A stretch of 64,000 nucleotides of DNA from Fragilaria crotonensis (lineage: Eukaryota; Bacillariophyta; Fragilariophyceae; Fragilariales; Fragilariaceae): the NCBI GenBank assembly GCA_022925895.1, contig JAKSYS010000070.1:1-64000 (forward strand). The letters are read 5' to 3'. Below the pieces are notes generated by a model. The model was given only the letters and a program-made list of their open reading frames with translations, was not told the origin of the DNA and ran no database searches. The first letter of the stretch is position 1, and every line of letters starts with the position of its first letter. A program made the position numbers and the translations under genes. This document shows positions 11,440 through 21,276 of the stretch, one piece after another.

Positions 11440-13255
11440 ATGATCGAACTAACGAAATTGGCCTCAACAGCCATAGTTTTCATGCTATGCTGCTCTGTGC
11501 AATTATCAAATAACACCATAGATTCAAAATCCTATACTCCAGTTGAACAAGATGATCCATCTTCATATATGTTCGACTCTTCCCCGATCGTGATAGAGAG
11601 CCATAAGCATTTTCTTTCCCGTTCCCAAGGTCGCTGATACATTGTGGTTGATGCTACTTCGACGCATGATGGGATTTGAAAACTGGAAGTCGCTCGATGT
11701 TGATTCTTTTGAGGGACTAGTCCGCCTCTCAGACTACTCCATCGAGAAGGCCACAGAGATGATGAATTCCCCCGACTACACGAGAGCCACCTTCCTTCGT
11801 GACCCCAAGGATCGCTTCCTATCCACCTTTGTCGACAAAGTGATGAGTAACGATGCCTCAATCAAACGGTCGTGCTGTTCCTAAGGCGACGACTGTCTCC
11901 GCAACTACCAGACCATGACAGGCTTCGCAACACTAATTCGGACCTGCGACGACAAGCATTGGACTCCAATTAGCAGCTGGATCGACACAAAGTTTGTCCC
12001 AAAACTTAACTTTGTTGGGCACCTCGAGACGGCTGAAGTTGACGCACGATCATTGCTCGAAAAAATCGGAGCATGGGAGTCGTTTGGAGTATCAGGTTGG
12101 GGAGACCATGGCAATGAAACCATGTTCGCGACGAAGGGTAAGCTGGCGGACGTCACCGCCAGCGACGTTTCTCGTTCGTGGGATCTCATGTCGAAGCTCT
12201 TCACTCCGCGTATTGAGTCGACTTTGGAGTTGTTCTATGAAGTGGATTACGGCATCCGCGAGTTCGGCTTGACACTCAGAAAGGTTCCATTTGCCGTCGA
12301 GCACTCGAGCTCTCTCCGTTTGAACAAGTCCACATTCAAGAAGGTCCACGTCATTATGTTTGAGACAGACGGCACCGTGGAGCACAAGGAGAACTCATCG
12401 CTTGGATATTTCCTCAAGACAAGCGAAAAGGCAGAAAAGAAGTCTGCCATACAGACAACAACATTCGGATATGGCAAAAGCTTCACTGGGTGGGGTGACA
12501 AGTACATGTACGTTCGCGAAATGCTGAACACAATGAGCGACGACACGCTCGTTGTTGTTTCGGACGCGAGGGACGTTATGCTTAATGTCCCTGACAATGA
12601 ATCGGCTGCGAATATCGTGTCCCATTTCATATCCACCTATCAGAGAATGACAAAGAACCTTCCTGATGCAGTGGTCATGTCAGCCGAGTCTCAGTGCTGT
12701 GTATCGGCCATGAGCCAAGCAAGTCCGCTGGACTATTTCGATCCTATCACTGGGAAACGAAATGTGAGAGCGTGCGCGTCTGGAGAAAGCTCTTGCCCAT
12801 ATGAGGATGGCTTCAACGTTAATGCATGGAAGACTTTCATGTCTGAGCTCGCGTATCAAAGAACGGGACGGTACCACCAGAGCGTTTTCTTGAATGCTGG
12901 TTTATTCGCCGGGTCAGCACGAAACATTAACCGACTTCTGGAGCTTGTGGATATCGGTCAGACCGAAGATGACCAGGCTGTGATGTCAGGGCTTCTGTAT
13001 CATGATCGCGAGGCACTTGTTCTGGACTACGAGAACGAATTGTTTGGAGTCGCAGAATGGCCGAGAGGTTTAGAACATGGTTGCGTCTTCTTCAAAGACA
13101 GAGAAGGCGTTTTAATTCACAGTGTGACGAAGGCTTCCCCGTTGATCATCCACACTCCTGGCAAGTTCTACGGTTGTCTTGATCTTTTGATCGAAAAGGT
13201 GGGCGGCCTTAGTCAAAGGAGATACCTCAAGACAAAAGAGACCAAGAAGCACTAG
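11440..13255 (+). pseudogene. Sulfotransferase-glycosyltransferase fusion with two lesions
   Basis: The ATG at 11440 starts a signal-peptide-like segment (STAIVFMLCCSVQLSNN). The frame then shifts by one base at the T-run near 11611. In the new frame FFPVPKVADTLWLML is the 5'-phosphosulfate (PAPS) loop of Sulfotransfer_2-type enzymes, and FLRDPKDRFLSTFVDK is the 3'-phosphate-binding motif. A TAA at 11882-11884 breaks the same frame, which then continues unbroken from 11915 to 13255. The C-terminal half resembles the glycosyltransferase of lysyl hydroxylase/procollagen glycosyltransferases: VVVSDARDVMLN at the metal-binding position and FLNAGLFAGS near the acceptor site. The protein would be a secretory-pathway, two-domain enzyme of about 600 residues. 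Lesions are seen; domain calls rest on family knowledge. An indel error plus one real CAA-to-TAA change is possible. Confidence 0.7.
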
Positions 13256-14438
13256 CTAGATTGCTCTCAGCTATCAGGCGCCTGTCGCCTCACGATTCTC
13301 TGGAATTACATGCAGGATTTTGTTCACAGGGGATTAGGGTTATGTATTAGATATGCATACATACAGTACACCAGAATTTTGAGCTTCAGATAGATGGACT
13401 TACGTTTTAAGCATTGTTTATCTGATTTTTGTATGTAGTCCGAACGCAGTCGTGGCAATCTAGGTTCCGAAGCCTGATGCATACACGGAAAACGAAACCA
13501 AGAAAATGGGAATGGCTCTCCACAGACACGGCAATCCAAAAGATGCGACCACCTGTGACGTTGCATGTGCTCCCTTTGAATCAGTTACCTAAGCTGTTTA
13601 GGGTGCTCGATCAACACGCAAATTGGTCATCATCGGAGTAGAATGAGCTCCTTTGTCGATCACTGCGTGTACACTTGATAGAACGTTGGATTCACACGAC
13701 ACAAATGAAAAAAGTTTGGTTTCCTTCAGTCGTCGATTGCACTTGACTATTACTAGTAAGAGGAGAAGTATCATTATTCCAAATAGATTGCCTACTCTAC
13801 CGGTAGAGTTGTACTCCGAGTTTTCTTACGTCGAACAGCATGCACGGTGTTGTGCCGCACAAAATCGCAAGTCAATGGCCACCTTGTCGGACGATATCAC
13901 GTCGACAATCATTAAAAGACGATGAATAGGGCCAGCGGAAACTTTGTCTTTACTCCCTTGCCCAATGTGGATTGTGAGGCTGCGGATCATCAACGTTATT
14001 CTCCCACTATGAACTCAGTTTTTTGGTGCCTTCTTACGTCGCACTCGTGTGCAATCCACGCTTTCTTTCTATGGGCCGTTTTGCCGTCGCTTCAACTCCA
14101 GTGACACGACTCTCTTTCATTTCATTGTCTGACTGACTATGTCAGCCAAAGCAAGGAGCGCCATTCTCTTGCGTTCGTTGTCTTCGTCGTCGTCGTCTTG
14201 CGTGAACGGAGGTGTACTCGTCAAATTTCTCCTCGGTCCACTTCGCCATTTTGGTCGGAATAATTGGGCGACATTTTCGTTTCCAGCACGGGTACGATTT
14301 ATTAAAAAGAGGTCGAGTTTTGTTTTCAGTGAAAAGCATCGACCTAAAAAAAGAAAAATTGGTGTGTTTCAACAATTTGCCCTGCGCTTTCCGGGTTCGC
14401 GCGTTTAAGTCGCTTCAGAAATCTTGTGCGGGTAGAAA
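13256..14438. other. Intergenic, no gene seen
   Basis: Short open frames on both strands without recognisable domains. The right part should hold the promoter and 5' UTR of the SGNH hydrolase gene. Confidence 0.4.
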
Positions 14439-15593
14439 ATGGCCAGACTTTGTACCGCGATGAGAAGCAGCGGAGCAGTACACCATCGCCGCCTCCCCAT
14501 GGACGACGACGAAATGGATAATGATCACGACGACCGTAATAACGATAACGATAATGACGTCGTTCCGTTGGTGCCTCGAAGTCGTGTCTTTCTCGAGATT
14601 TCAAGAGACGGTGACGACGAAGATGATACATCCTGTTTCAGCAACACCTGGAAAGCTGCAGCTAGTTTACTCTTGGCTGCTATACTGTTGGGGCCATGGG
14701 TTTACTCCAGCTATAAATCGTATCGACCTTCTAATGTTGATGTGGATGCGTCAAAATTTCTTGAAACGGCTGACTCGTTGGGTTGTGCAGCGACACTGAA
14801 CGTATCCTTCTCACAACTCTTTCAAGACATTCGAAACAACAGAACCGACTTTTGTCGGGACGGAATGTTATGTAGGTGTAAAAACCCGACGATTCCGGTC
14901 AAAAGGACTGCGTCGTTTGGCGAGGCCTGGCAGGCGGCATTTGAACGCAATCAAAACATGGCCGCCAATGCCCCCACAGATCTCGACGTTGTCCTGGTTG
15001 GGGATTCTATCTTTGAACACTGGTTGGGGACAGAGTTAGGAATCCGGAAGAGCTCATTGAGAGCCGTAGCCGAGTTGTGGAAATCGACATGGGAAGGACA
15101 TGCCATACCCCTTGCGATTTCGGCAGATCGATGCAACCAACTGCTATATCGACTTCAGAATGGTGAAATTCCCCCGTCGCTCAATCCCACTGCATGGTGG
15201 ATCTTGATTGGCACTAACGATTCCGGCGGCGACAATTGTTCCAGAGAAGCCATCTTGGTCGGAATTATAGCTGTTGCGTTGGAAGTTCTGCTGAAAAAGC
15301 CAGATGCATCGCGCATCATTCTCCAGGGCCTTCTGCCGAGTCGATCCAGTCGCTTGGACGATAATCCCTATTGGCAGGATTTTCTGTGGGTCAATGCGCG
15401 TTTGAAGTGTTTGACAGAAGTGTCGGCGCAATTCGAATATTATGACGGAACAACGTTGTTCTTAACCAACGACGGCAGTGAAATCAACCAAACGCTCATG
15501 TCGGATTATCTACATCCGTCACTGGAGGGCTACACAGTTTGGTCCCGTGACATGATTCAAAAGCTGCAAGAGTGGGGTATTTGGTCGACTTAG
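14439..15593 (+). CDS. Membrane-anchored SGNH/GDSL-type hydrolase
   Basis: The product is 384 residues and intronless. The N-terminus is Asp/Asn-rich and is followed near residue 70 by a single hydrophobic helix (AASLLLAAILLGPWVY), suggesting a type II membrane protein with its catalytic domain outside the cytosol or in a lumen. Catalytic blocks are in order: VVLVGDSIFEHW near residue 188 (nucleophile Ser), a central Gly, LIGTNDSGG near 256 (block III Asn), and DYLHPSLEGY near 355 (Asp-x-x-His). This arrangement fits the PAF-acetylhydrolase beta-like branch of SGNH esterases; the substrate is unknown. Other ATGs at 14460 and 14499 could be the start. The gene converges with the lactate dehydrogenase, with 167 bp between stops. 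Confidence 0.85.
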   Translation: MARLCTAMRSSGAVHHRRLPMDDDEMDNDHDDRNNDNDNDVVPLVPRSRVFLEISRDGDDEDDTSCFSNTWKAAASLLLAAILLGPWVYSSYKSYRPSNVDVDASKFLETADSLGCAATLNVSFSQLFQDIRNNRTDFCRDGMLCRCKNPTIPVKRTASFGEAWQAAFERNQNMAANAPTDLDVVLVGDSIFEHWLGTELGIRKSSLRAVAELWKSTWEGHAIPLAISADRCNQLLYRLQNGEIPPSLNPTAWWILIGTNDSGGDNCSREAILVGIIAVALEVLLKKPDASRIILQGLLPSRSSRLDDNPYWQDFLWVNARLKCLTEVSAQFEYYDGTTLFLTNDGSEINQTLMSDYLHPSLEGYTVWSRDMIQKLQEWGIWST

Positions 15594-15760
15594 AGGTGAA
15601 ACGAAATGGTGGATCACGCCCCCTCCCCCCCCATGCCCCTTCAATGCACACAAGGGCATCGTCAATTACTTAAAAAGATCTGTGTGCCTGTAACATTTCT
15701 CGCTGTGGCACCGAAACAGTCGGGATGGTTTCAGCAATATGGTACACCCATTTCGTCGCT

Positions 15761-17272
15761 TCAGATATCAATAACCTTGCCAGGATTCATTATATTGTTC
15801 GGATCGAGAGATTGTTTGATGAGCTTCATCATGTGGACTGCTCCATCACCGTATTGACGGCGCAGATATTTGATTTTACCGTACCCAACACCATGTTCGC
15901 CAGTGCAGGTGCCTCCTGCATCAAGAGTGCGCTGCATCAGGTTGTCATTCACAGCATGAAGGCGTGACAGGTATTCATCTGTGTCGTCGTCACGAATCGG
16001 AAGAATGCAATGAAAATTCCCATCACCAGCATGACCAAAGCAGGGGCCAATCACATTGAGCCTCTTTACGTCGTGGGCCGTTTGTGTCATGAGCTCTGCA
16101 AACTTTGAAAGTGGGACACATGCATCCGTAACAATCGCACCAGTCGCTCCTTCGCGGAACCAAATCGACGCATAATATAGCTGGTGTCGCGCCGCCCATA
16201 AGGATTTGCGGTCTTCCTCTCCGCTCGTAAATTGGAAATTGTATGCTCCAAACTCGTCCATGCAAACAATCCTAGTCAAATCAACCTGTTCTTGCAGCGA
16301 ATTTTCTCCCAGTCCGTGGAATTCCAAGAACAAGGTTGGCTTCTCGTCCATTTGGGCCGTTTTCCCATCACCTCTGGATATGTTGTATTTGTTGAACGCC
16401 GATACACTTGTCTGATCTAGGAGCTCGCATCGTGCCATGGGGATTCCAAGTAGCTTGAGTGCCGCCACAGCTTCTGCCGCTGCGAAGAGACTGTCAAATA
16501 CACACACCGCGCCAATCACATGGGCCGGTATCGGGTGCAACTTGACAGTGACTGAAGTGATAACCCCCAACGTCCCCTCGGATCCCGTCATGAGCGATGT
16601 CAGATCGTATCCAGCCGAGTTCTTATGGGCGTTCGTTCCACACTTGACGAACGTTCCATCTGGTAAAACGCATTCCATGCCCAATATATTTTCTCGCATC
16701 GAACCGTATCGGACGGCCGTGGTTCCCGATGCTCCGCATGCCACCATACCTCCAATTGTGGCATCAGCACCTGGATCAACAACAAAGTGCAGGCCCGTGT
16801 GACGAAGCTCGTCATTGAGACGTTTCCGTGTCACCCCAGCGCCAACCTTGGCGATGGGATCAGAGACTGCACCACTTCCAGCATCCATTGGAATGCTAGG
16901 AGCTACGATGGGATGTTCGATGGAATCCAATAGTTTCATATCCAAACTAATGCCCCCGTGAATGGCGCACACGTGACCTTCAACACTGGTCCCAGCGCCA
17001 AAAGGAATGATGGGTATCCGATGGTCGGAGCAGAGCTTGACAACATCCATGACCTCATCCTTTGAGGATGGTGAAACCACTGCGAATGGGGCGGCTGTGT
17101 CATGGTAGGACTCTCCACGGCCATGAGTAACGAGATCGTAGGGATTCGTGGAGATATTGATATGGGGTAGGTGACCTTTTAGAAGATTTAGAAAATCGGA
17201 CGATGTGGTTAGGTGTCTTACTTGTCTTGCGACTTGCGGGTAAAAATGGCAGCGCGATAACGCTTTCGCCAT
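15761..17272 (-). CDS. LDHD: D-lactate dehydrogenase (cytochrome), FAD-linked, mitochondrial
   Basis: The ATG at 17272 gives 503 residues with an Arg-rich, acid-free mitochondrial presequence (MAKALSRCHFYPQVARQVRH). A PCMH-type FAD-binding domain follows: PFAVVSPSSKDEV, IIPFGAGTSVEGH, then GADATIGGMVACGASGTTA and GYDLTSLMTGSEGTLGVIT. The C-terminal oxidase domain carries HAGDGNFHCI and ends in TGEHGVGYGKIKYL and DPNNIMNPGK, both hallmarks of D-lactate dehydrogenase/glycolate oxidase GlcD-like enzymes. It oxidises D-lactate to pyruvate and passes electrons to cytochrome c or quinone; a role in methylglyoxal detoxification is likely but inferred. No intron is needed. A copia LTR ends 105 bp upstream of the ATG, so the promoter has been altered by the insertion. 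Confidence 0.92.
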   Translation of the reverse strand: MAKALSRCHFYPQVARQVRHLTTSSDFLNLLKGHLPHINISTNPYDLVTHGRGESYHDTAAPFAVVSPSSKDEVMDVVKLCSDHRIPIIPFGAGTSVEGHVCAIHGGISLDMKLLDSIEHPIVAPSIPMDAGSGAVSDPIAKVGAGVTRKRLNDELRHTGLHFVVDPGADATIGGMVACGASGTTAVRYGSMRENILGMECVLPDGTFVKCGTNAHKNSAGYDLTSLMTGSEGTLGVITSVTVKLHPIPAHVIGAVCVFDSLFAAAEAVAALKLLGIPMARCELLDQTSVSAFNKYNISRGDGKTAQMDEKPTLFLEFHGLGENSLQEQVDLTRIVCMDEFGAYNFQFTSGEEDRKSLWAARHQLYYASIWFREGATGAIVTDACVPLSKFAELMTQTAHDVKRLNVIGPCFGHAGDGNFHCILPIRDDDTDEYLSRLHAVNDNLMQRTLDAGGTCTGEHGVGYGKIKYLRRQYGDGAVHMMKLIKQSLDPNNIMNPGKVIDI

Positions 17273-17376
17273 GTTCTGATCTCCAGGCTGAAAGATGAAG
17301 GCCAATTATAGATTTTGTGTATCATCTCTCATCTCCGCAGTCTGCGGGACATGCGGGCACATCAGGAGATGTCACA

Positions 17377-17690
17377 ACTTGAGACTATCACCGGAGATGA
17401 TACTCTAATCGTAGAAAATAGTACGTAGTACCGTAGGAAAATTACTGTAGGAAGGGTTCACACAAAGTACGTTCCGAGAAATTATAAGCTACAGTAAAAT
17501 TCGGCACTCGATCGTATGAACGACAAACTCGTCGAACGTGTCAAATGGCATTTGACATTTCGGGTAGTTCGTACGAAATTAGTTAGAGACCGGACAGTAC
17601 AGCGTATCATGTTTCACATTTCGATGGATGACCTCACAGTAGCACAGTACAACGATGGCATCGCAGTCCAGTGCAGCGTAGGTTTCAATT
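17377..17690 (-). repeat. 3' LTR of the copia element
   Basis: 314 bp, colinear with 24251-24564. Plus-strand ends are ACTTGAG and TTTCAATT. On the element's own strand it runs AATTG...CAAGT, so the usual TG...CA ends are not exactly terminal. It faces the lactate dehydrogenase in the same transcriptional direction. Confidence 0.92.
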
Positions 17691-17700
17691 CTCCCTTTCA
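17691..17700 (-). promoter_or_regulatory. Polypurine tract of the copia element
   Basis: On the minus strand the 10 bases directly before the 3' LTR read TGAAAGGGAG. This is the expected place and composition for the plus-strand DNA primer of an LTR retrotransposon. Confidence 0.75.
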
Positions 17701-17750
17701 TCCATAAATGCTGAAACAAATCACAAAACGTCAGTTAAAATAGATACGAG

Positions 17751-20700
17751 TCAAACGAGGGTTACAGTTTGAACAAGAGACACAAGGGTTTGGGTGGCCG
17801 TTACCATCCTTGGACCAGTTTGCGGACGCGTTCGAAACTCACGATTTAGTCCTTTCGTAAGAAAATCCGCCCACTGCTCCTGAGTGTCGACCTTCACGAT
17901 GGCGACCGTGCCATCACGCACGTGCTGCCAGAAGAAGTGCCACTTCACCTGGAAGTACTTCGTGCGGTTGGTAATGCGTTGGTTTACGGCAAGAAGAAGG
18001 GCGCCATTGTTGTCCTCGAAGACTTGACACTTGATCGTCGACGTGAACGTGCGAGGAAGTTTGATGCCGGAGGCGACTTCCTGGAGCATGGAACGGAGGG
18101 CAAGAGCGTACGCATCGCGGAGCTGAGAGCGGAGTATTCGGCTTCGAGCGTGGACAAGGAGATCTCACTTTGGAGGTGAGATTTCCACAAAATGGGACAT
18201 CCGCCGAGCGTGATGATGTACCCAGTTCGAGACTTCGCGGAGGTCGGAGAACGATCGGGATCACGGCCATGGAGACCGGCGAAGTCGGCGTCGACATAAC
18301 AGTCGAGATCCAGCGTGCCGGTGGGCTTGACGATCATGCCCATGTCGCTCGTGCGATGCAAGTAGCGAACGAGAGTTTTGACGGCGGACGCGTGGCTTCG
18401 TTTCGGGTTGTGACAGAACCTGGCGACCTGGCTGACGGCGAACGCGATGTCGGGGCGAGTGTTTGTGGACAAATAGAGGAGCATGCCGACAATTGAACGG
18501 TAGCTCCACGTTTCCGTCATGGGAGGTCCATCGGGGTCGATTCCAAGTGCGGCCTGAGCGGCTGGCGTCCAATTGTAATTGCTGTCGGACATGCCAGTCG
18601 CTTCCTTGATCTTTTGAATGAGACCCTTCTGAGTGAGGGTCAGGGTCCCATTCGTCGCGTCGCGAGTGAAATTGATGCCGAGGAAGTCGGTGAACGTACC
18701 CTCGCGAGTAAAACTTAAGTTCTTCGCTTCCAAGTTCGCGAAGAGCTTATCAAGGTCGTTTTGGTCGCGATAGGCGATACCTAAATCATCGACGTATAGA
18801 ACGACCATAATTGTATCTTTGTAGAGTAGACACGGGTCGTTAGCGCAGGCTTTAAAGCCTTCTTCACGAAGAGCCTCCGATAGATGCTGGTACCAAAGTC
18901 TTGGTGCCACACTCAAGCCATAAAGGCTTTTCAGGAGTCGCAGGCACGTGGCGTGGCCTCTCGGAGAGTGGAATCCACGTGGCAAATGGATCCAGACTGG
19001 ATCCGAAAGGGCTTGAACGAACGCGCTGCTGAAGTCGATTGTGCAAGTTTTCCAGTTCAAAGTTAGTGAGAGAACTAGGAACAACCGTACAGTACTCCAA
19101 GCCACGACTGGGGCAAAAGTCTCCTGAACGTTTTCTTGGAGATCGCCTCTTACACAGTAGCGTGCCTTGTACTTACTGATAGTACCATCGGGAGTACGTT
19201 TGCGACGAAACACCCAAGTACCGGGCAAAATTCGAGTCTTGGCTTCCGTGATCGGCACTTCGATCCATGTACCGTTTTTCTGCAAACTTTGAATTTCGTC
19301 GTTTGCAGCCTTCAGCCATTTTTCGATGTTGTCGTGATCCGCCATTGCTTCGGCGAAGCTCAGAGTGTCAGGATCGCTGACACTCGCCTTATACGATGAG
19401 GGAGGTGGCGAAAGACACTCGGCGACTTCGTTGTACAGCCATTCGAGGGAAGTTCCGTCGAATTCGGCCATGTATCCGTGTCCTTGTTGTCCGTCGTATC
19501 CGAGGCGGACAGGTGCCGAACGATTGCGAGTGGAGCGACGAGGTTCGTGTTTAACAGGTGTGCTCTTTGCTTTTGTTGCTTTCGGGACGACTGGTTGCTC
19601 GCTCACTTTGTTGTCGCTTTCGTTCGCAGGACGAATTGGAGTCGGCGACGATGGGAAGAGTTTGACTGGAGTTGGAGTCGGGAGTTGAGGCGCAATCGGC
19701 GTAGGCGGTTGCGGAGTCGCCTCCCTTGGAGTCAGCAACGGAGTGGCAAGGGGAGGAGGCACAACGACTGGTGGTGGCGTCGCGATTTGCTCCCTTGGAG
19801 GCGGCAACGGAGTTGACAGCGGAGGCGGAGCGACTGGGAGAACCTGCGGAGGAGTCGCGTTGTCGAGAGCGGTTGCGACGCGTTGCATCTGGGAGAGGAG
19901 CTCGTTTGCTTGCTCGTAGTCAGTTGACTCAACAATCAACCTTTCTTCGTCTTCGTCGTCGAGGACGTACTGAAACGTAGAGTCTTGGAACATTCGTTTC
20001 CAGCTGTCGTCGTTGAAGTTCGGAAGGTCGTCGACGGAAGCGGGAACGGTGGCGAACCAGTCGTCGAAGACGATGTGAAACTGTGGGGTAATGTAACCCG
20101 TTTGTGGATTGAGAACGAGAGGGACCGAGCTGGCGTGTTTGTCGGAGAATCCGAGATTGACGGTGCGAGTTGAGCGAGGAGTCCAACGTGGCAATTTCTT
20201 GCCGTCCGAAATCATTTTGTCGAGGACGTATACTGGACATCCCCAAACGTGGACGTCCATCAATTTCTTTTGCTCCCAACGAGTCTTTGTGAAGACGTCG
20301 TGCGGGGAGAGGCCAGTTCGTGGGTCGGGCATGTGGTTCACTAGGAACACAGCATGCTTGACGGCGAGGGGCCAAAGTGTGGGGTCGGCGACATCCGGCC
20401 AATGGATGGCCGAATGCAGCATCATGGTTCGTGCGATCGCCATGATGGTTCGGATGTTGCGTTCGGCGATCCCATTGTGATGGTGAGCGCCGACGCCGGC
20501 GAATCGGATGACTTGTTGGAACTCGGCGAGGTTGCGAGAGAACTCGGCGGACGTGAACGTTTTCGAGTTGTCGGCGAGATACTCTTGCGGCGTCACTCCT
20601 GTGTTGCGACACATTCGCTCAAAACTCTCTTTGCCTTGAGCGTTTCGTGGGAGTTCAAACTTACTTGATGCTCGACAAAAATAAACCCGGAGGCGTGGTC

Positions 20701-21248
20701 GACGAAGATGCAACCACCGGTATACATGTCGTCGAGTTTCGTTTTCCAGCGGAGGTAAGTAGACGTCCACGAGTGCTGCAAATAAAATGGTCGACCGAAA
20801 TGCGTTGACCTGGGAGGAGATTGTCTGTTTTAAGAGCGTGCGCTCTATCTTTGACAACAGACGAAGGCGTCGTGCCAGGAATTGGACGTCAATGTTGTTT
20901 GCCATATTGGCAGGCAGCGCATTTTGGGAACGAGGTAAGTCGACATGCGGCGGTTTGCAATCGGCGACTTTCTTCCGTTTTGCTGACGACACCGGAACGC
21001 AGGATGAACTGGACCTTCTTGAAACCGACGTGACCCAAACGATAGTGCCAACGAAGCAATTCTTTCTCTGCTTCGTTGAGGTTGAGGTTTCGTTCGTGAA
21101 CGGTATTCACAATCGAAACGAGAGCGTCGGCGGCCTTGAAAGGATCGGTTGCGTTGTACGCTTCCGACGTTGGGAGATTGTTCTGCGGGTTGACGTTTGC
21201 AGTGACGGGTCCTCGGTTGACGTCGTTCGGGACGCCACTGAGCGTCAA
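17751..21248 (-). pseudogene. Copia pol: integrase, reverse transcriptase, RNase H (frameshifted)
   Basis: Minus strand. 21248-20889 encodes the GAG-pre-integrase zinc finger (LRWHYRLGHVGFKKVQ ... CAACQYGKQH, an HHCC pattern). 20781-20593 holds the first integrase Asp segment (GGCIFVDHASGFIF). The large open frame 20992-17984 carries the rest of the integrase core (GVGAHHHNGIAERNI with catalytic Glu), a Pro-rich linker, then RT: TCTIDFSSAFVQA (motif A) and MVVLYVDDLGIAY (YVDD box). RNase H is at 18300-17751 with DADFAGLHG and TLEAEYSALS; the tail needs one more frame change near 18000. Frame breaks are near 20800, 20600 and 18030. The protein set would copy and integrate the element if intact. 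Confidence 0.88.
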
Positions 21249-21276
21249 ACGATTCGGTTCGATGGTGATCGTTTCG

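Noticed and set aside
17516-17707. Plus-strand open frame inside the copia LTR, repeated at 24390-24650
   Set aside because: It lies antisense to the element and exists twice only because the LTR is duplicated; no domain.
19929-20612. 227-codon minus-strand frame within copia pol
   Set aside because: Out-of-frame Arg/Pro-rich shadow of the integrase-RT frame.
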